Shown here piece by piece: positions 1 to 11,389 of a stretch of DNA of 64,000 bases. Position numbers and translations under genes: made by a program. The DNA comes from Diogma glabrata (Eukaryota; Arthropoda; Insecta; Diptera; Cylindrotomidae). The stretch's first letter is position 1, and each line of letters opens with the position of its first letter. The notes below the pieces were generated by a model, which did not search any database, had not been told where the DNA came from, and saw only the letters and a list, made by a program, of their open reading frames with translations. The stretch covers positions 98,430,915 through 98,494,914 of the forward strand of contig OY856188.1 of assembly GCA_963693315.1 (NCBI GenBank), written 5' to 3'.

Positions 1-332
1 TTTTCCGAAGATGAAGATAATGAAAATTAAGCAACACAAATTGTGAATCGTAACCGAATATCATTTGAACCGATTATCATTTGCCCACCGAGGTCTCTTA
101 CACGAGGAATGTAGCATACTGCCCGTCTGCGAACATAATTAAATGTTAACAAAACAATGACATTTTATTAACGATTGCACCACCCATAGAGATACCGAGG
201 ACTGCGAAGTGCTTTCCACATGATGTCAGAGACAACCAAATCACCGAGCTTCCGTATAAAACTGACTTAAAACACTGCACACTACATCTTTTGAAGACAA
301 AATAAGGAACTACGCTCCAAATCGAGTTCTAA
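1..332. other. Decayed sequence upstream of LINE 3' fragment
   Basis: There is no open reading frame. From about position 280 the plus strand reads, in a shifted frame, like the run-up to the C-terminal zinc-binding end of a LINE polyprotein (a segment resembling NYAPNRVLNGKSP). It is therefore probably part of the same decayed LINE as the ORF at 333-569. Nothing else is recognised in positions 1-270. Confidence 0.35.
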
Positions 333-569
333 ATGGAAAGTCACCCCAAATCGCTGCCGAAGAGATCCAATTGCCTACATGAGTACGGTTTACCCTGTAA
401 TTGGTGTCCTGCATGTGAAGACACGCCACATGATATAAACCACCTATTCCAATGTCCAGAAAATTCAAAGAACATGACGGAGAAAGGTTTGTGGTACCGC
501 TTAGGAACAGTAGCGGAATTCCTGACTTTGATATGGAGTCAGAATTTTTTTATTGCATCAATTCTTTAA
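333..569 (+). pseudogene. LINE polyprotein C-terminal fragment
   Basis: A 78-codon frame ends in a cysteine/histidine motif of the form CxxCxxxPHDxxHLFxCP, followed by LW and AEFL. This is the usual C-terminal tail of reverse-transcriptase polyproteins in Jockey/I-type non-LTR retrotransposons, thought to bind nucleic acid. Only this tail survives: no reverse transcriptase or endonuclease lies upstream inside the window, and the motifs that normally precede it are out of frame. The last 10 or so codons are probably read-through beyond the original stop. The ATG is not a biological start. The clade assignment is tentative. Confidence 0.6.
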
Positions 570-935
570 TAACACTATTTATTATTCATATCTAATGATA
601 TTTTGAATAAAAATTTGTGTCAAAAAGCAGATCGCCCTATTCAGATCACAAAACATCAACGCACCTGCGCAGATCAATTTATTTTATTTTAATATCCGTT
701 TAACAAAAAAATACATTTGTCTCACATGAAAAACAAAAAATAAAAATAAAAACAAAGAATTGATTAAATCATTTAGATATACAGTGAAACTTTGTATATG
801 GTCAGATATTATGTATGAAATGATCATAGATTGTTTGATATTACGGGATAAAAGTATGATTAATGTGATGACTATTTTTTCTTAAATTTTAAAAGAAAAT
901 ATCCAATTATCAGATTTTTATTTGTCAGATCAGAT
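570..935. other. AT-rich intergenic stretch
   Basis: AT-rich with short A and T runs. The 14-base motif cagatttttatttg occurs twice close together near 911-943, just before the next LINE. No gene or RNA is seen. Confidence 0.5.
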
Positions 936-967
936 TTTTATTTGATTTTAATGAAAGAACTTTTATA

Positions 968-1669
968 ATGAATCCGATCTCTGAAGAAGAGTTATTGAAA
1001 ATTATTAAAAATTTATCTAAATCTAAAGCTGGAGTTGACAATATTTCCACAACAGTCCTGTTGGACGCGTTTGAAGTAGTGGGTGAATCTTTAATGGACA
1101 TTATAAATGAATCTCTTCAACAGGGTAAATTTCCGAATAGTTGGAAGACTTCAACCGTCATACCTATACCTAAAGTTAATGGCACTAATAAATGTTCTGA
1201 ATTTCGTCCGATTAATATGTTATCATTATACGAAAAAATCTTAGAAAATGTTGTGAAAGGACAACTGATGACCTTCATAGATAATAATAAAATCATCAAC
1301 AAATTCCAATCAGGATTTAGAAAAGATCATAGCTGTGAATCTTCACTAAATTTATTGCTTTCAAACTGGAAAGATGAAATTGAAAATGATAAAATGGTCT
1401 TAGCTGTTTTCCTCGATTTTCGTCGAGCATTTGAAACTATTGACCAATCATTGCTACTAAAAAAATTAAAAAAATATGGTATACGTGGGAAAGCATTACA
1501 ATGGTTTAAAGAGTATTTGTTTAATCGAACCCAAAAAGTAAAATATGAAAACTCAGAATCGTCAGTGAAAAACAATAGCTTAGGAGTACGCAAGGTTCTG
1601 TCCTTGGTCCGTTACTTTTTATTTTGTACATCAACGATATTAGTAGCGCAATTGATTTTTCGTCAGTAA
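968..1669 (+). pseudogene. LINE reverse transcriptase, N-terminal half (before frameshift)
   Basis: This frame covers the fingers and palm of a non-LTR reverse transcriptase. Visible motifs are a KSKAGVDNIS-type segment near the start, EFRPINMLSLYEKILE, FQSGFRKDHSCESSL, and motif A as VFLDFRRAFETID with the first catalytic Asp near nucleotide 1415. The frame leaves the conserved protein at about 1587-1592, at the point where the family normally has the PQG motif, and the remaining codons to 1669 are out of frame. The pattern fits loss of one base. The rest of the enzyme continues in another frame from 1624. There is no upstream endonuclease. Confidence 0.8.
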
Positions 1670-2493
1670 ATCTTTTTGCTGATGATACTCTAATATCGAT
1701 ATCCGCAAATGACATCAACACAGCAATAAGTCTAGTCAATTCTGACTTATCAAAACTAGTACTGTGGCTTAGATTTCATAAACTAAAATTAAACACATCA
1801 AAAACAAAATTCATGATGATATCTAATAAAAAAATTACATCTGTAGCAAATGGAAATGTTATTATTGATAATGATATAATTGAGCGGGTTAATTCGATGA
1901 AATATTTGGGTATATATATTGATGAAAAACTTAAATTTGATGAACATCTTCAATATCTGACAAAAAAAATTGCAAAAAAAGTTGGTTTATTTGGTCGAAT
2001 AAGCAAAAAATTAACACCGAGTAGTCGAATCTTAATATACAAAACCATAATTGCACCACATTTCGATTATTGTTCGTCAATCATATTTTTGGCATCAGAA
2101 AATGACATTAATAAGTTACAACTATTGATGAATAAGGCAATGAGAATAATATTAAAAGTAAATAGATACACATCAAGAAGATTGATGCTGGACACATTAC
2201 AGTGGCTCAGTGTAAAACAAAGGATTTATTTCAATTCATTAATCTTCATATTTAAGATTGATAATAAAATTCTACCAGAATACTTGTCTGAAAAAATGAA
2301 AAAAAAATATAATACAAGAGGAAGTACACTTCAGCGTCCTCCACAATACCTGAAGACGTCATGTCAAAACTCTCTTTTGTATAAGGGAGTATTAATCTAT
2401 AATGAATTTAAAAAAAAATGTGACACCTGTAACATAAAAGAATCTAAAAAAAAACTTGTCGATTTTGTGCGCACTAAATTTCCAATAGATTAA
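1624..2493 (+). pseudogene. LINE reverse transcriptase, C-terminal half (after frameshift)
   Basis: This 289-codon frame opens with YINDI and then FADD, the catalytic Asp pair of motif C (codons at about 1681-1686). It continues with WLRFHKLKLNTSKTKFM (motif D region), MKYLGIYID (motif E) and a typical thumb/C-terminal region rich in Lys and aromatic residues. It overlaps the previous frame by 46 bases and belongs to the same ancestral ORF; the ATG at 1624 is internal. There are no stops until 2491-2493, so apart from the single frameshift the copy is well preserved and probably not very old. Confidence 0.8.
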
Positions 2494-2604
2494 ACATTTT
2501 TAATTTAATTTAAATGTCAATTTAGTTTGATTTCTGTATGATATAATGTAAATACCAATTGGTAAATAAATACAATATTATTATTATTATTATTATTATT
2601 ATTG

Positions 2605-3207
2605 TTACACATGTCGCTACAACAACATGTGGACTTGATTTAATTTGGCTAGGGTATGCATAGTTTGTTCTAGTTTTGAACATTTATTCACCACAAAAAC
2701 CAGATTTTATCAATTTGAGCTCGTCTTACCATTAAAATAATTATACGAAATCCATTAAATGTAGAAAATTGGTGGTCTTGTGAAGTGATATTGTAAACAA
2801 AAAACAAACTTCAATTTGAAGTCTGTTGAATGATGTGGTAATAAATTTTAAAACACTGAATTTTTCTAATAACATATATATTTAATTTTACGACAATCTA
2901 TTTTGTTTGAAGTACAACGAAAAAGTGATTTACAATAATAAATTTTAAAAAAATCCAAACTCCAATTACAATACATGTTAGCATTATTTCCAAATATTAC
3001 AGTTAATTTCATGATACTAATTTGATTTTATATAAATAAATGGACATTTAACATTAACGAGCAAAAATGTTGTAACAAAGAATATTTTAGTCAATTGTAA
3101 TAAATAATAATAAATTTATTTTTAATAAAAGAAACACTTGTTTGTATTCCGCAAATTAATTTTTGTTTCTAACTTTATTTATTTTAAATAAAATTAAAAT
3201 TAAAAAC
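2605..3207. other. AT-rich intergenic stretch
   Basis: No coding or RNA feature is seen between the LINE tail and the Penelope-like element. Low-complexity A/T sequence only. Confidence 0.5.
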
Positions 3208-3247
3208 AGCTCAACCGGTTTCGGTTTTTACACCATTTTCAAGAGCT
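3208..3247 (-). ncRNA. Hammerhead-like fold downstream of Penelope-like ORF (degenerate)
   Basis: On the minus strand this 40-nt segment has, in order: AGCTC (pairs with the terminal GAGCT as stem I), TTGAAAA where a hammerhead has CUGANGA, a GGT/ACC stem with a GTAAAA loop, GAAA, the self-complementary CCGG flanked by A and T (a stem III with no room for a loop), and the closing stem I strand. Minimal hammerhead ribozymes are known companions of Penelope-like elements. Two core positions (C3, G8) differ from consensus and there is an extra U after the core, so activity of this copy is doubtful. Confidence 0.5.
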
Positions 3248-3513
3248 TCAAAATTGTTACAAAGAAAAAATAATACAACATGTCATTTATATACAAATAA
3301 AATTAAATTAAAAATGAAACTAGATCAAAAATGAATACAAAACAATTTTTAAATTTAAATAATAGTAAATTCAAAAAGCTTACATTTTTTAAAACCATTG
3401 TTTATCCATTAAATATTAAAATTAATATATGAAATAATGACTGCATCTTGGCATCTAACAAAAGGAAATCACAACACAATTTAGAATTTCCTGAAAACAA
3501 GTAAAATTTTGTG

Positions 3514-4485
3514 TTAAAGAAACAGATCGGGGTTGGTTAAAGGCGAATAAATGACATCTGTTTGTAAATTTAATAAACTTTTATTTAAATAAAGAGCTTT
3601 ACGAATTTCAAACGATTCAAGAATATCAAGTTTGGGACCTTTAGTTTCAACATGATGAATTTTTAGATTTTCGTTATTAAGAAAACAGCTATTATGGTTT
3701 TCGTTAATTAAATGGTTAGAAAAAGTTGAACTTGTATGTCCCAATCTTAATGCCCCAAAATGTTCTGAGCATCGCTGCTTGAAATTACGACCAGTTTGAC
3801 CTATATATATAGCATTACAATCTTCACAACTAAGTTGGTAGACACCAGATTTCAAAATTAAATTTCGTTTAGGTTTGTTGTTAACTAATAAATTATGTAA
3901 GTTGAAATTGTTGTAAAATGCACAGCTTAAATTTGTATATTTAGATAATGTATTACCTAGTCTCTGACTTAAATTACCCGAATAATGAATTTTGCACCAA
4001 TGTTTAGTATCTTGTAATGAATTTGGATAAATCAAATTGTAAGCAATACGTTTTAACTTTCGTTGAAGGATTTTGTGAACTAATTTTGATTCGAAACCGT
4101 TGTTTTTAGCAATTAATAAAATTAAATTTAGTTCTTTTTGAAAATTTTGGTCAGAAAGTGGTGTTTGAACAAGTCTCTCGACGAGTGAAAAGATTGCGGC
4201 ATTTTTTGCATTAAAAGAATGATTTGATGAAGAATGTATTAAAATATCAGTACATATAGGCTTACGATATATGTCAAATTCAAAATTAGTTGTAATATGT
4301 TTAATTTGAATATCTAGAAAATTTAAAGTTTTATCAATTTCCTTTTCAATGGTAAATTTAATTGAAGGATGTTTTCCATTAAGTAAAATAAGAAAATTGT
4401 CTAACTGTCTTTCTGTACCGGTCCAAAGGCAAAGAATATCGTCTACGTATCTATAAATAATATTTAGTATTCTAAGCAAAATCAT
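3514..4485 (-). pseudogene. Penelope-like element: RT C-terminal part plus GIY-YIG endonuclease
   Basis: A 323-codon minus-strand frame. It begins at motif C of a reverse transcriptase, RYVDDI, with the catalytic Asp pair around residues 15-16, so everything N-terminal to the palm is missing. A thumb/connector follows. From about residue 212 comes a GIY-YIG nuclease: SGVYQLSCEDC, AIYIGQTGR with the conserved Arg, an EH pair and a late ESFEIRKA glutamate. The CxxC inside the nuclease and the RT plus GIY-YIG order are diagnostic of Penelope-like elements. The reading frame has no internal stop. The 5' truncation falls near 4490, and a hammerhead-like motif lies downstream at 3208-3247. The ATG is not a real start. 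Confidence 0.88.
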
Positions 4486-4499
4486 CTAGACTTTTTACT

Positions 4500-7400
4500 C
4501 TGCGTTTTGTGAAGTAGGATTTTACTATGTACAAACTAAATTTTGTAAAAATTTGAACCCATTGCCCCATTTTTTGAAAGTTGAACATGACCCAAATTTT
4601 TTGAATTTTTTCATTTTCAAATTTTCTGATCCTTTCTTAGCAATACAAAATTTTACGAAATCTTTGGAACTGAATTGGATTTTCTGAAGCTGTGAATAGT
4701 GCAAATGCAAAATTTATTGTAGTTTTGAATATTTTATACATCCCAGACACCTTAATGAATCATTTATTTTTATTTCTTAACAGATTAGGCATGTTTAGTG
4801 TTAATTATAATTAATTATATGTTATTAAGTCGGCCATCCGAAAATACAATGGCTCCTTTTAGAGGTTGTGGGCACATTTTAAAATCTAACCGCTATCTAT
4901 TTTATGTGGAACCTAATTTAAATCGGTAAAAAACAAATTATAGAATGATAATTAGTGCGGCTTTGAGAAACGGGTTAGATACATTTCAATACCACAACAC
5001 CGGTATTCACATTTCGTACCGGTATTGAATACTTTAAAAACTAGTGATCAACAGACAACACCATAAGTAAACAGTTGAGACAGATTAAATCGTAATAAAA
5101 CTCAGTGATTTAGAGATTTCATAACAACATGTTAGAATCCGTTTAAATCTAGAATTCGTTTATCCGTTTTAAGTAAATTACTATAAAATAAATAAACGAT
5201 AAATCTTCGTTAAACGAAATCTGAATTAAAACTAAAATGCAAATGTCTTATAATATTTTGGGCACTGCATTGTTGGAACTGTCTTCAATAAACATGAGAG
5301 TTTTTGAGTTAGAGAGAGAGTTGTATAATTTTATTGCCATACTGATTTGAAAGGTTACTAAGAAACTGACGCTTTATTGCCAACTTTAACTATATTTAAT
5401 ATGCAGTCTTGCGGACTATAATATCTATAGGTACCGTACAGCTGAGAAGTGGAACAGATGAAATGCTACATTATTGTAAACTAAATTATATAATTATACT
5501 CCAGGTTTTAAAGCAAAGTATTGAAAAAACTTATTTCCAAGCAGCCCAATGGATTGTTTAATTTCTTTAAAGTGATTATTTTCCTTCTTCTTAGATACTT
5601 GGACCATTTACGAAAATTTAACATATCTTACAAATTATATTTTATTTTGATTTAAGAATTATCAACTAGTTTTCAGTAATCCTAGCAGAGAAACATGTAT
5701 CAAAATTATCAACATGTATTACTTCCAAAATAACTAAAATTCTAAAACAAAATCATAAACAAATCTTAATCTCACATAAAAGAAACTGGAAGCAATTATT
5801 TCTTTTATTCTATTATTTCTGAAAACCTGAACGTAACAAAAATATCACAAACTCACATTCAAATATTTATTCAAACCATGAGAAATAGAAGAAAAACTTC
5901 ACAAAACCATCTTCAAAAATACATCTCAATAAAATTATCTAAATTATCATGTGAAAATAATCACAAAATTATTCAAAGACATTGCCATTTTTAAATACTT
6001 CATTATCACTTAATTTCTATTTTAAATCTGCATAAAAATGCCACTTGACTTGCACAGTGTTACATACAAAAAAAAATATCTGCATAAATTTACTTACTTA
6101 CAATTCATAATATTTTAAAGTATGTCTTTGAAAAAAATTTCTTTCTTGAAAAAATATTTTATCTAATAAAATTTATAATATTATTACCTTATTTTATTCA
6201 CATAAAATAAAATATTAATGCATTTTTCTTTATTTAGTTATAAGAAAAAAAAACAAAACAAAAATAAAATTATATCTTACCTTCTCTAGGACAATAAAAA
6301 ACGATAAAATATTTTAATATAAAAAAAATTGCATCTGAACTAAATTCATTTCTATTTATATTTATTTTATTATTTAATTTAATTTAATTTTTAAAAATTC
6401 TCATAATTATAATTCTAAAATAAATGAATGAAAAATCAACTTCTTTTCAATTTTTAATTGACTTTCTTTTCATTATTATTGTTATTATTTATAGAATTAA
6501 AAACAAGGTGTATTAGTATTTAGTTATTAAAAAAAAATTAGTTTAAGTTCAATTTAATAAGAACATGAAGGTCAGTTAATATAATAAGAAAAAAATTCAA
6601 ACAATAACAATATAATCAAGAATTACTTTTATCGACTTTTAATTTGATTGATTTTATTTGGAAGAAAAAAAAACAAATTTAAATTTAATTTATTATTTTG
6701 ACTTAAATTAACCTTCAATTTAGAATAATAAAATTAATAACGAAATGAGCAAAAAATGTGTTAGATTGGATAAATGAACCAAAACATAATTAAGAGAAAT
6801 ACATTTGGTATATGACTTTGGTGATGATATTTGGCATAATTACGGCATAATTCAAATACAATTTGTTATTCTAACAATTGTTATAGAAAGAATGCTGACA
6901 ACGCAAGATAAAAGGTTAACATTCTTTAGTTAAATCAGTTTTTATATTAATGGACAGAGAAAGACGGTCAATCATAATAGACTACAAATACAATCAATTT
7001 TTAATATTTCTAACCATAAGATATTAATTCAACAAATATAAATTTCTTAGAATCAAAATAATTTTAAAAAAGTTCAGAGTAGTGTCAGAATAGAATAAAC
7101 TGTCAGTTGAAATAGAATAATACTGTAGCAACACTGAAAAATTATACAATTGATTTAGAATATTAAAGTTTATTGGACAAATTGGCATTAATCGGACTAG
7201 ATTAGTCAAACTTATTTTTATTTTTATTAAAATCAATAAAACTTTTTATTCACAATAAAATCAAGAATCAGCAAATAAAATATAACAAATTCTTCTCTTT
7301 TTTTTTCAGATTCGTGACAAATATCTATTTTCTTATGATGAGATACACGTCGGTAAGTTTAAGCAAATTCTTTAGATTTTGGACACCAATATCTAACCTA

Positions 7401-9554
7401 ATTTAACAAATTTCAATCAAATTAAAATACCCCAAGCAGTTTTCTCCTTTCTCTTATCTAATTCTTGACAACTCAGATCAAGATTGAAATTTCACATCTT
7501 TTTGTTTCTTACATATCAAAATATCGATAACGGTCAATATCAAAAAATATTGCACATTTCTATTTTAAAATCTTTTAACAATTACATACAAAAGATTTTT
7601 TCACAACAATTGATACAAAAATGATGATTCCAAAATTTTAAAATGATTTCCTTTTCTTTATCTTCTATATTCAAAGAAACCTGCCCACTTCAAATATGTC
7701 ATAAATCAATTTTTATAATATCATAAAAACCGTTTTTAACTCAAAAAAAATATCTTTCAACAAACACAAAATCACAGAAGAATCAAAAATTTATCTGTTG
7801 TCAAATTATGATTTTGTTTGAATTAATAATCTAAACATAACCTCACCCTTTTCCGCTAAGTATTCGAACTATTATTATTAAAATATTAAAAATGAATTAT
7901 ATTTTTTAGTTGAGTTTATTTGACATGTTTCATTATATTTTATTTATTTTGTGTTAACAAATAAAAATGTAATTTTTTTAAAACTTAAACAAAAAGTTAT
8001 GTTTAAAATAACATTACTGCAAAAAATAAATTTTATGATTTTAAAAAAATAACGAAAATTAATGAATGACATAAGAATAGAGTGAAAGTTTTAGACCTCG
8101 GGGTACATTTTTTATGTATAAAGAAACATATTGCGGTTTGATTTTAAACAAAAAAAACTTCAAGGCTTTTTCCTCATCATCTCACCCTCATACCATAAAA
8201 AACATAAATTTTAAGTTAAAATTCATAAAACAAAAACTGAAAATTTTAATTTTCTTTTAACTTTAAATTTTCCTTTAGTATACATTTTAAAAATTAGATT
8301 TTGCTGTTTTTATTGTTTTTATTTATATTTTCTATCACATATCGTTTTCCATATATTCCGTCTATCAGTGTGAAAACAAAATGTTTGTTTGTACTTACTT
8401 ATCAATATGCTATAAAATAAGCCTTTTTCTACGATCGTGCAAAAAGTGACTATTTTTTTGCACTATGTACTGTGCCAAAAGTTTAATTTTTTACGCAAAA
8501 AGTTTTTACACTAGTAAGGTACGTTTGACTGAATACAATCAGCACCATCCGTCAGCACCAGATAGCCTCTCAACATATGTGTGTGCTGTAACCACAACCA
8601 GTCAACCTAAACGAGAGAGAGAGATATTGTTGGTTCGTGATCCGGCCTCTATATTTAAAATAAGTTGTGGCCCTAATTTCTAATTTCTCTCATCGTCTCG
8701 GATATTTGAAATTTTAGAGGAGATACAAAAAAATTAATTTCTTTTGCACAGTTCGAATTAAGAAAGCATTTTTTTCTCTAACTGCTAATAGTTGTGTTGC
8801 ATCAGTACATATTAAAATTGTTTCTTTAAATAAAAGTGTGTCGGGGAAAACAGTTGTTATAGTTTTATGAGATGGGTACTTTTCGAAATTCATCCAATGA
8901 CTTAAATGGTTTTAGTAACGAAGCGGCATTATATAAGTGTATTTTTAGTGTGTATTTTAAATTTTAAATTTAATTTAACCCATTAATTCTGGGTTCTTAC
9001 AGTGTCAATACTAAAGATTTGTATAAAAAGATAAATAGATCGTAACAGCCTTAAACCATATATACAAATTAGCAACAGTTAAACCAAAAGTATCGAATCG
9101 TAAGTATATTACTATGCATTTTAGAATATAGTTTTTGCTTAACAGATTGTTAAAACCCTTCGTTTTTCAACTATAAAAACCAGATATGAGACCTTCTCGC
9201 TCATAAAACATCGATCTACATGTGTACATAGGAAAAAAAAAAGAAAAAGTCCACTTTAAAAAAAATCCGAGTTGAGCCTTTTTCGAAATTTGCGATTCAA
9301 TTAAAATTGACAATGTTTCTAAAAAAGTTGTTAAAATCGTTAAACTTATTCGAGCACGTGTCTTAAACCATCGAGAAATAATGGCATTGCTAAAAGATGT
9401 GGAATGTGAAAACGAACACTTGTCATATTATACCGAAGTGCGTTAACATTCGAATCATAAGTTTTAAGATTTTTACAGCCGTTGGACGAAATCGAATTTT
9501 TTTCAAAATTAAAGATTATAGTCCCTGTGTCATCTCCGATTTCATTTAACGATC
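4500..9554. other. Long AT-rich intergenic stretch
   Basis: About 5 kb without a recognisable gene. It is AT-rich with many homopolymer runs and TTA/TAA patches. Short frames (for example near 7024-7236 and 8465-8683) have composition typical of chance ORFs in such DNA and no motif. Slightly higher GC occurs at 8380-8700 and 9290-9520, but I recognise nothing there. Confidence 0.5.
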
Positions 9555-9836
9555 TTGCCGATATCTTGTAAATTTGCTACCACAATTTTTTTTAACGTTA
9601 GGTGTGGAAATTTGTTTTAGAACACGAGGGTAAACTTGTCCGACAAAAATGTCTCTTATATTGTCGAGTCCAACAATTGATATTTTGGCATGTTTGGGTT
9701 GTCGGACTCGATAATAGCAGACAAATTTTGGTCGGATAAGGTTACCCTCGTGTTCTAAAACATTTCACCTAATTTCACCACATAGTTAAAAAAAAATTGT
9801 GGTTGCAAATTTACAAGATACCATGCAATCGGCATT
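9555..9836. mobile_element. Inverted-repeat (MITE-like) element, about 280 bp
   Basis: The two halves are imperfect inverted repeats. The outer arm segment TTGCCGATATCTTGTAAATT on the left matches the reverse complement of the right end near 9800-9836. The inner segment around GTTTTAGAACACGAGGGTAA at 9613-9634 matches its complement at about 9742-9762. It is non-coding, the size of a miniature inverted-repeat transposable element. Exact ends and target duplication are unclear. Confidence 0.65.
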
Positions 9837-10436
9837 TTTCGGAGCTCGTTAGTTTTCAGACTCGTAAAGTACAGGCACTTCACGAAGTATTAAACATGTG
9901 GTAATCATCTAATGAAATCAGCGAGGACCCAGGGAATATTATAACTGCTCTGAACTAAAAAAGTTAATTAGATACAAGATTTGGCTTTCTCAGCTGACAT
10001 TACTGTCCCTCTCAGTCAACTCAATTTTATTGTTCAGTGTAAAAACATACCTCGTTGTATGACCAAATAAAATCATTCAAACAAAAGACACCCTTATGGA
10101 AAATACAATTGAAAAGAGAAAATGTATGCAATTTTTCTAGTTGTAAAACTCTTTTGCTTTACAATCCAGAGTTAAAATTTGAAAAACAACTGAAAATGTT
10201 GGCAGACGATTTTGAATAGAGGCTTTCAGATTTTCGAAGTAAGTGAGTTTCATTTCAATTGTTTTTGCTCTCCCATGTTTGTTGACATTGAAAATATTGA
10301 CGAAAATTTTGCAAATAGATCCAAGCCTAAATTATTTAGGGTAAGCCTGAATAAAGTCAAGGCGTGAAAAAAAAAACGTTACACTAATGATCAGAGTTCT
10401 ATCAAACTACGGCAAACCGTATCAAAGCCATATTTG
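9837..10436. other. Unassigned stretch before the LINE insertion
   Basis: No gene is recognised. Positions up to 10436 form the left flank of a retrotransposon insertion; the right flank resumes at 13415. Confidence 0.4.
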
Positions 10437-10451
10437 AACCCTAACAAATTT
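10437..10451. repeat. 15-bp target-site duplication, left copy
   Basis: The 15 bases aaccctaacaaattt here are repeated exactly at 13400-13414. They bracket a minus-strand LINE whose 3' simple tail (an AATA repeat on the minus strand) abuts this copy. Confidence 0.8.
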
Positions 10452-10954
10452 ATTTATTTATTTATTCGTATGTTTTTATGTTTTTATTACTTCGGTCTGA
10501 AAGACCTAAGTATTACATTCATGAGCTCAAAGTGAAATTCTTACCCCCACTTTTTTTTACAGTTCTCGACGTTTTAGGACCTCCTGATTAGAATCAGGAG
10601 GTCCTAAAACGAAATCAATCATTAGAAAAAGCAAAAAAAAAAATGTATGTCTGTCTGCCGGCCGGCCGGCCGTCCGCCGTCATTACCTACGCTGCAGGGA
10701 AAACCGCTGGAGGGATTTCAAAAATTTTTTTTTTCTAAAAATAGGTATACTCAAGGGACAGGTCCGAAAGGACGCTGTGTTCGATAACTGTACCGGAAGT
10801 GTGTTAAAACAATCATTATGTGTGTCAAAAATAGCAAATTTTCATATTTTTGGCTTAAAAAACTATCATTTTAAGTGATTACGAGTAGGAACATTAAATT
10901 TGGAGAAATCTTGATGGTAGGGATTGGTATGTGAGATCAAAAACTAGATTATTG

Positions 10955-11320
10955 CATTATAAGTTTGTCAAAAAAATGATGTCAAGTGTGTCAAAAGAAA
11001 GATTTTTATTTATTTTTTTACCTAATTTTTTGGAAAAAAAATAAAATTAATTGTTTGTTTGAAATGAGATTTTATCATTATTATTGAGAATTATGTCATT
11101 ATAAGTTTGTCAAAAAAATGTTGTCAAGTGTGTCAAAAGAGAGATTTTTTTTTATTTTTACCCAATTTTTTGGAAAAAATAAAAATGTTTGTTTGAAATG
11201 AAATTTTATTATTATTATTGAGAATTATGGCATAATAAGTTTGTCAAAAAAATGTTGTCAAGTGTGTCAAAAAATAATTTCATTTATTTTTTAGCCAATT
11301 TTTTGGAAAAAAAATGTAGC
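10955..11320. repeat. Tandem repeat, three units of about 134-142 bp
   Basis: Unit starts are at about 10955, 11097 and 11231, each opening with CAT(T/A)ATAAGTTTGTCAAAAA followed by a GTCAAGTGTGTCAAAA motif. The same unit occurs about twice at 29086-29290 in the second family A copy, where the inner GTCAAGTGTGTC motif is itself duplicated. Confidence 0.75.
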
Positions 11321-11389
11321 TGTTTTTATGACGTAAATGTATTTGAAAATGAAATTGAACATGGAAATTTTTGAATTTGTTATAGTTTT

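Larger units (their letters stand above)
938..2604 (+). mobile_element. 5'-truncated CR1/L2-like LINE with ATT tail
   Basis: This is a non-LTR retrotransposon that has lost its endonuclease half. Open frame and LINE-like residues begin around 940, a little before the first ATG at 968. The reverse-transcriptase domain runs to about 2000, a C-terminal region to 2493, a short 3' UTR follows, and the element ends in an (ATT)n microsatellite at about 2574-2604, the kind of simple-repeat tail on which LINEs prime reverse transcription. I could not identify a target-site duplication. The general pattern of motifs suggests the CR1/L2/Daphne group, but clade placement needs phylogeny. Confidence 0.75.

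Noticed and set aside
4525..4710. 61-codon minus-strand frame just upstream of the Penelope-like ORF
   Set aside because: It does not resemble the reverse-transcriptase fingers that should be there; it is flanking DNA beyond the truncation.
8465..8683. 72-codon frame in a slightly GC-richer patch, possible small host gene
   Set aside because: Low-complexity start, no signal peptide or domain, and no supporting splice or promoter signal.
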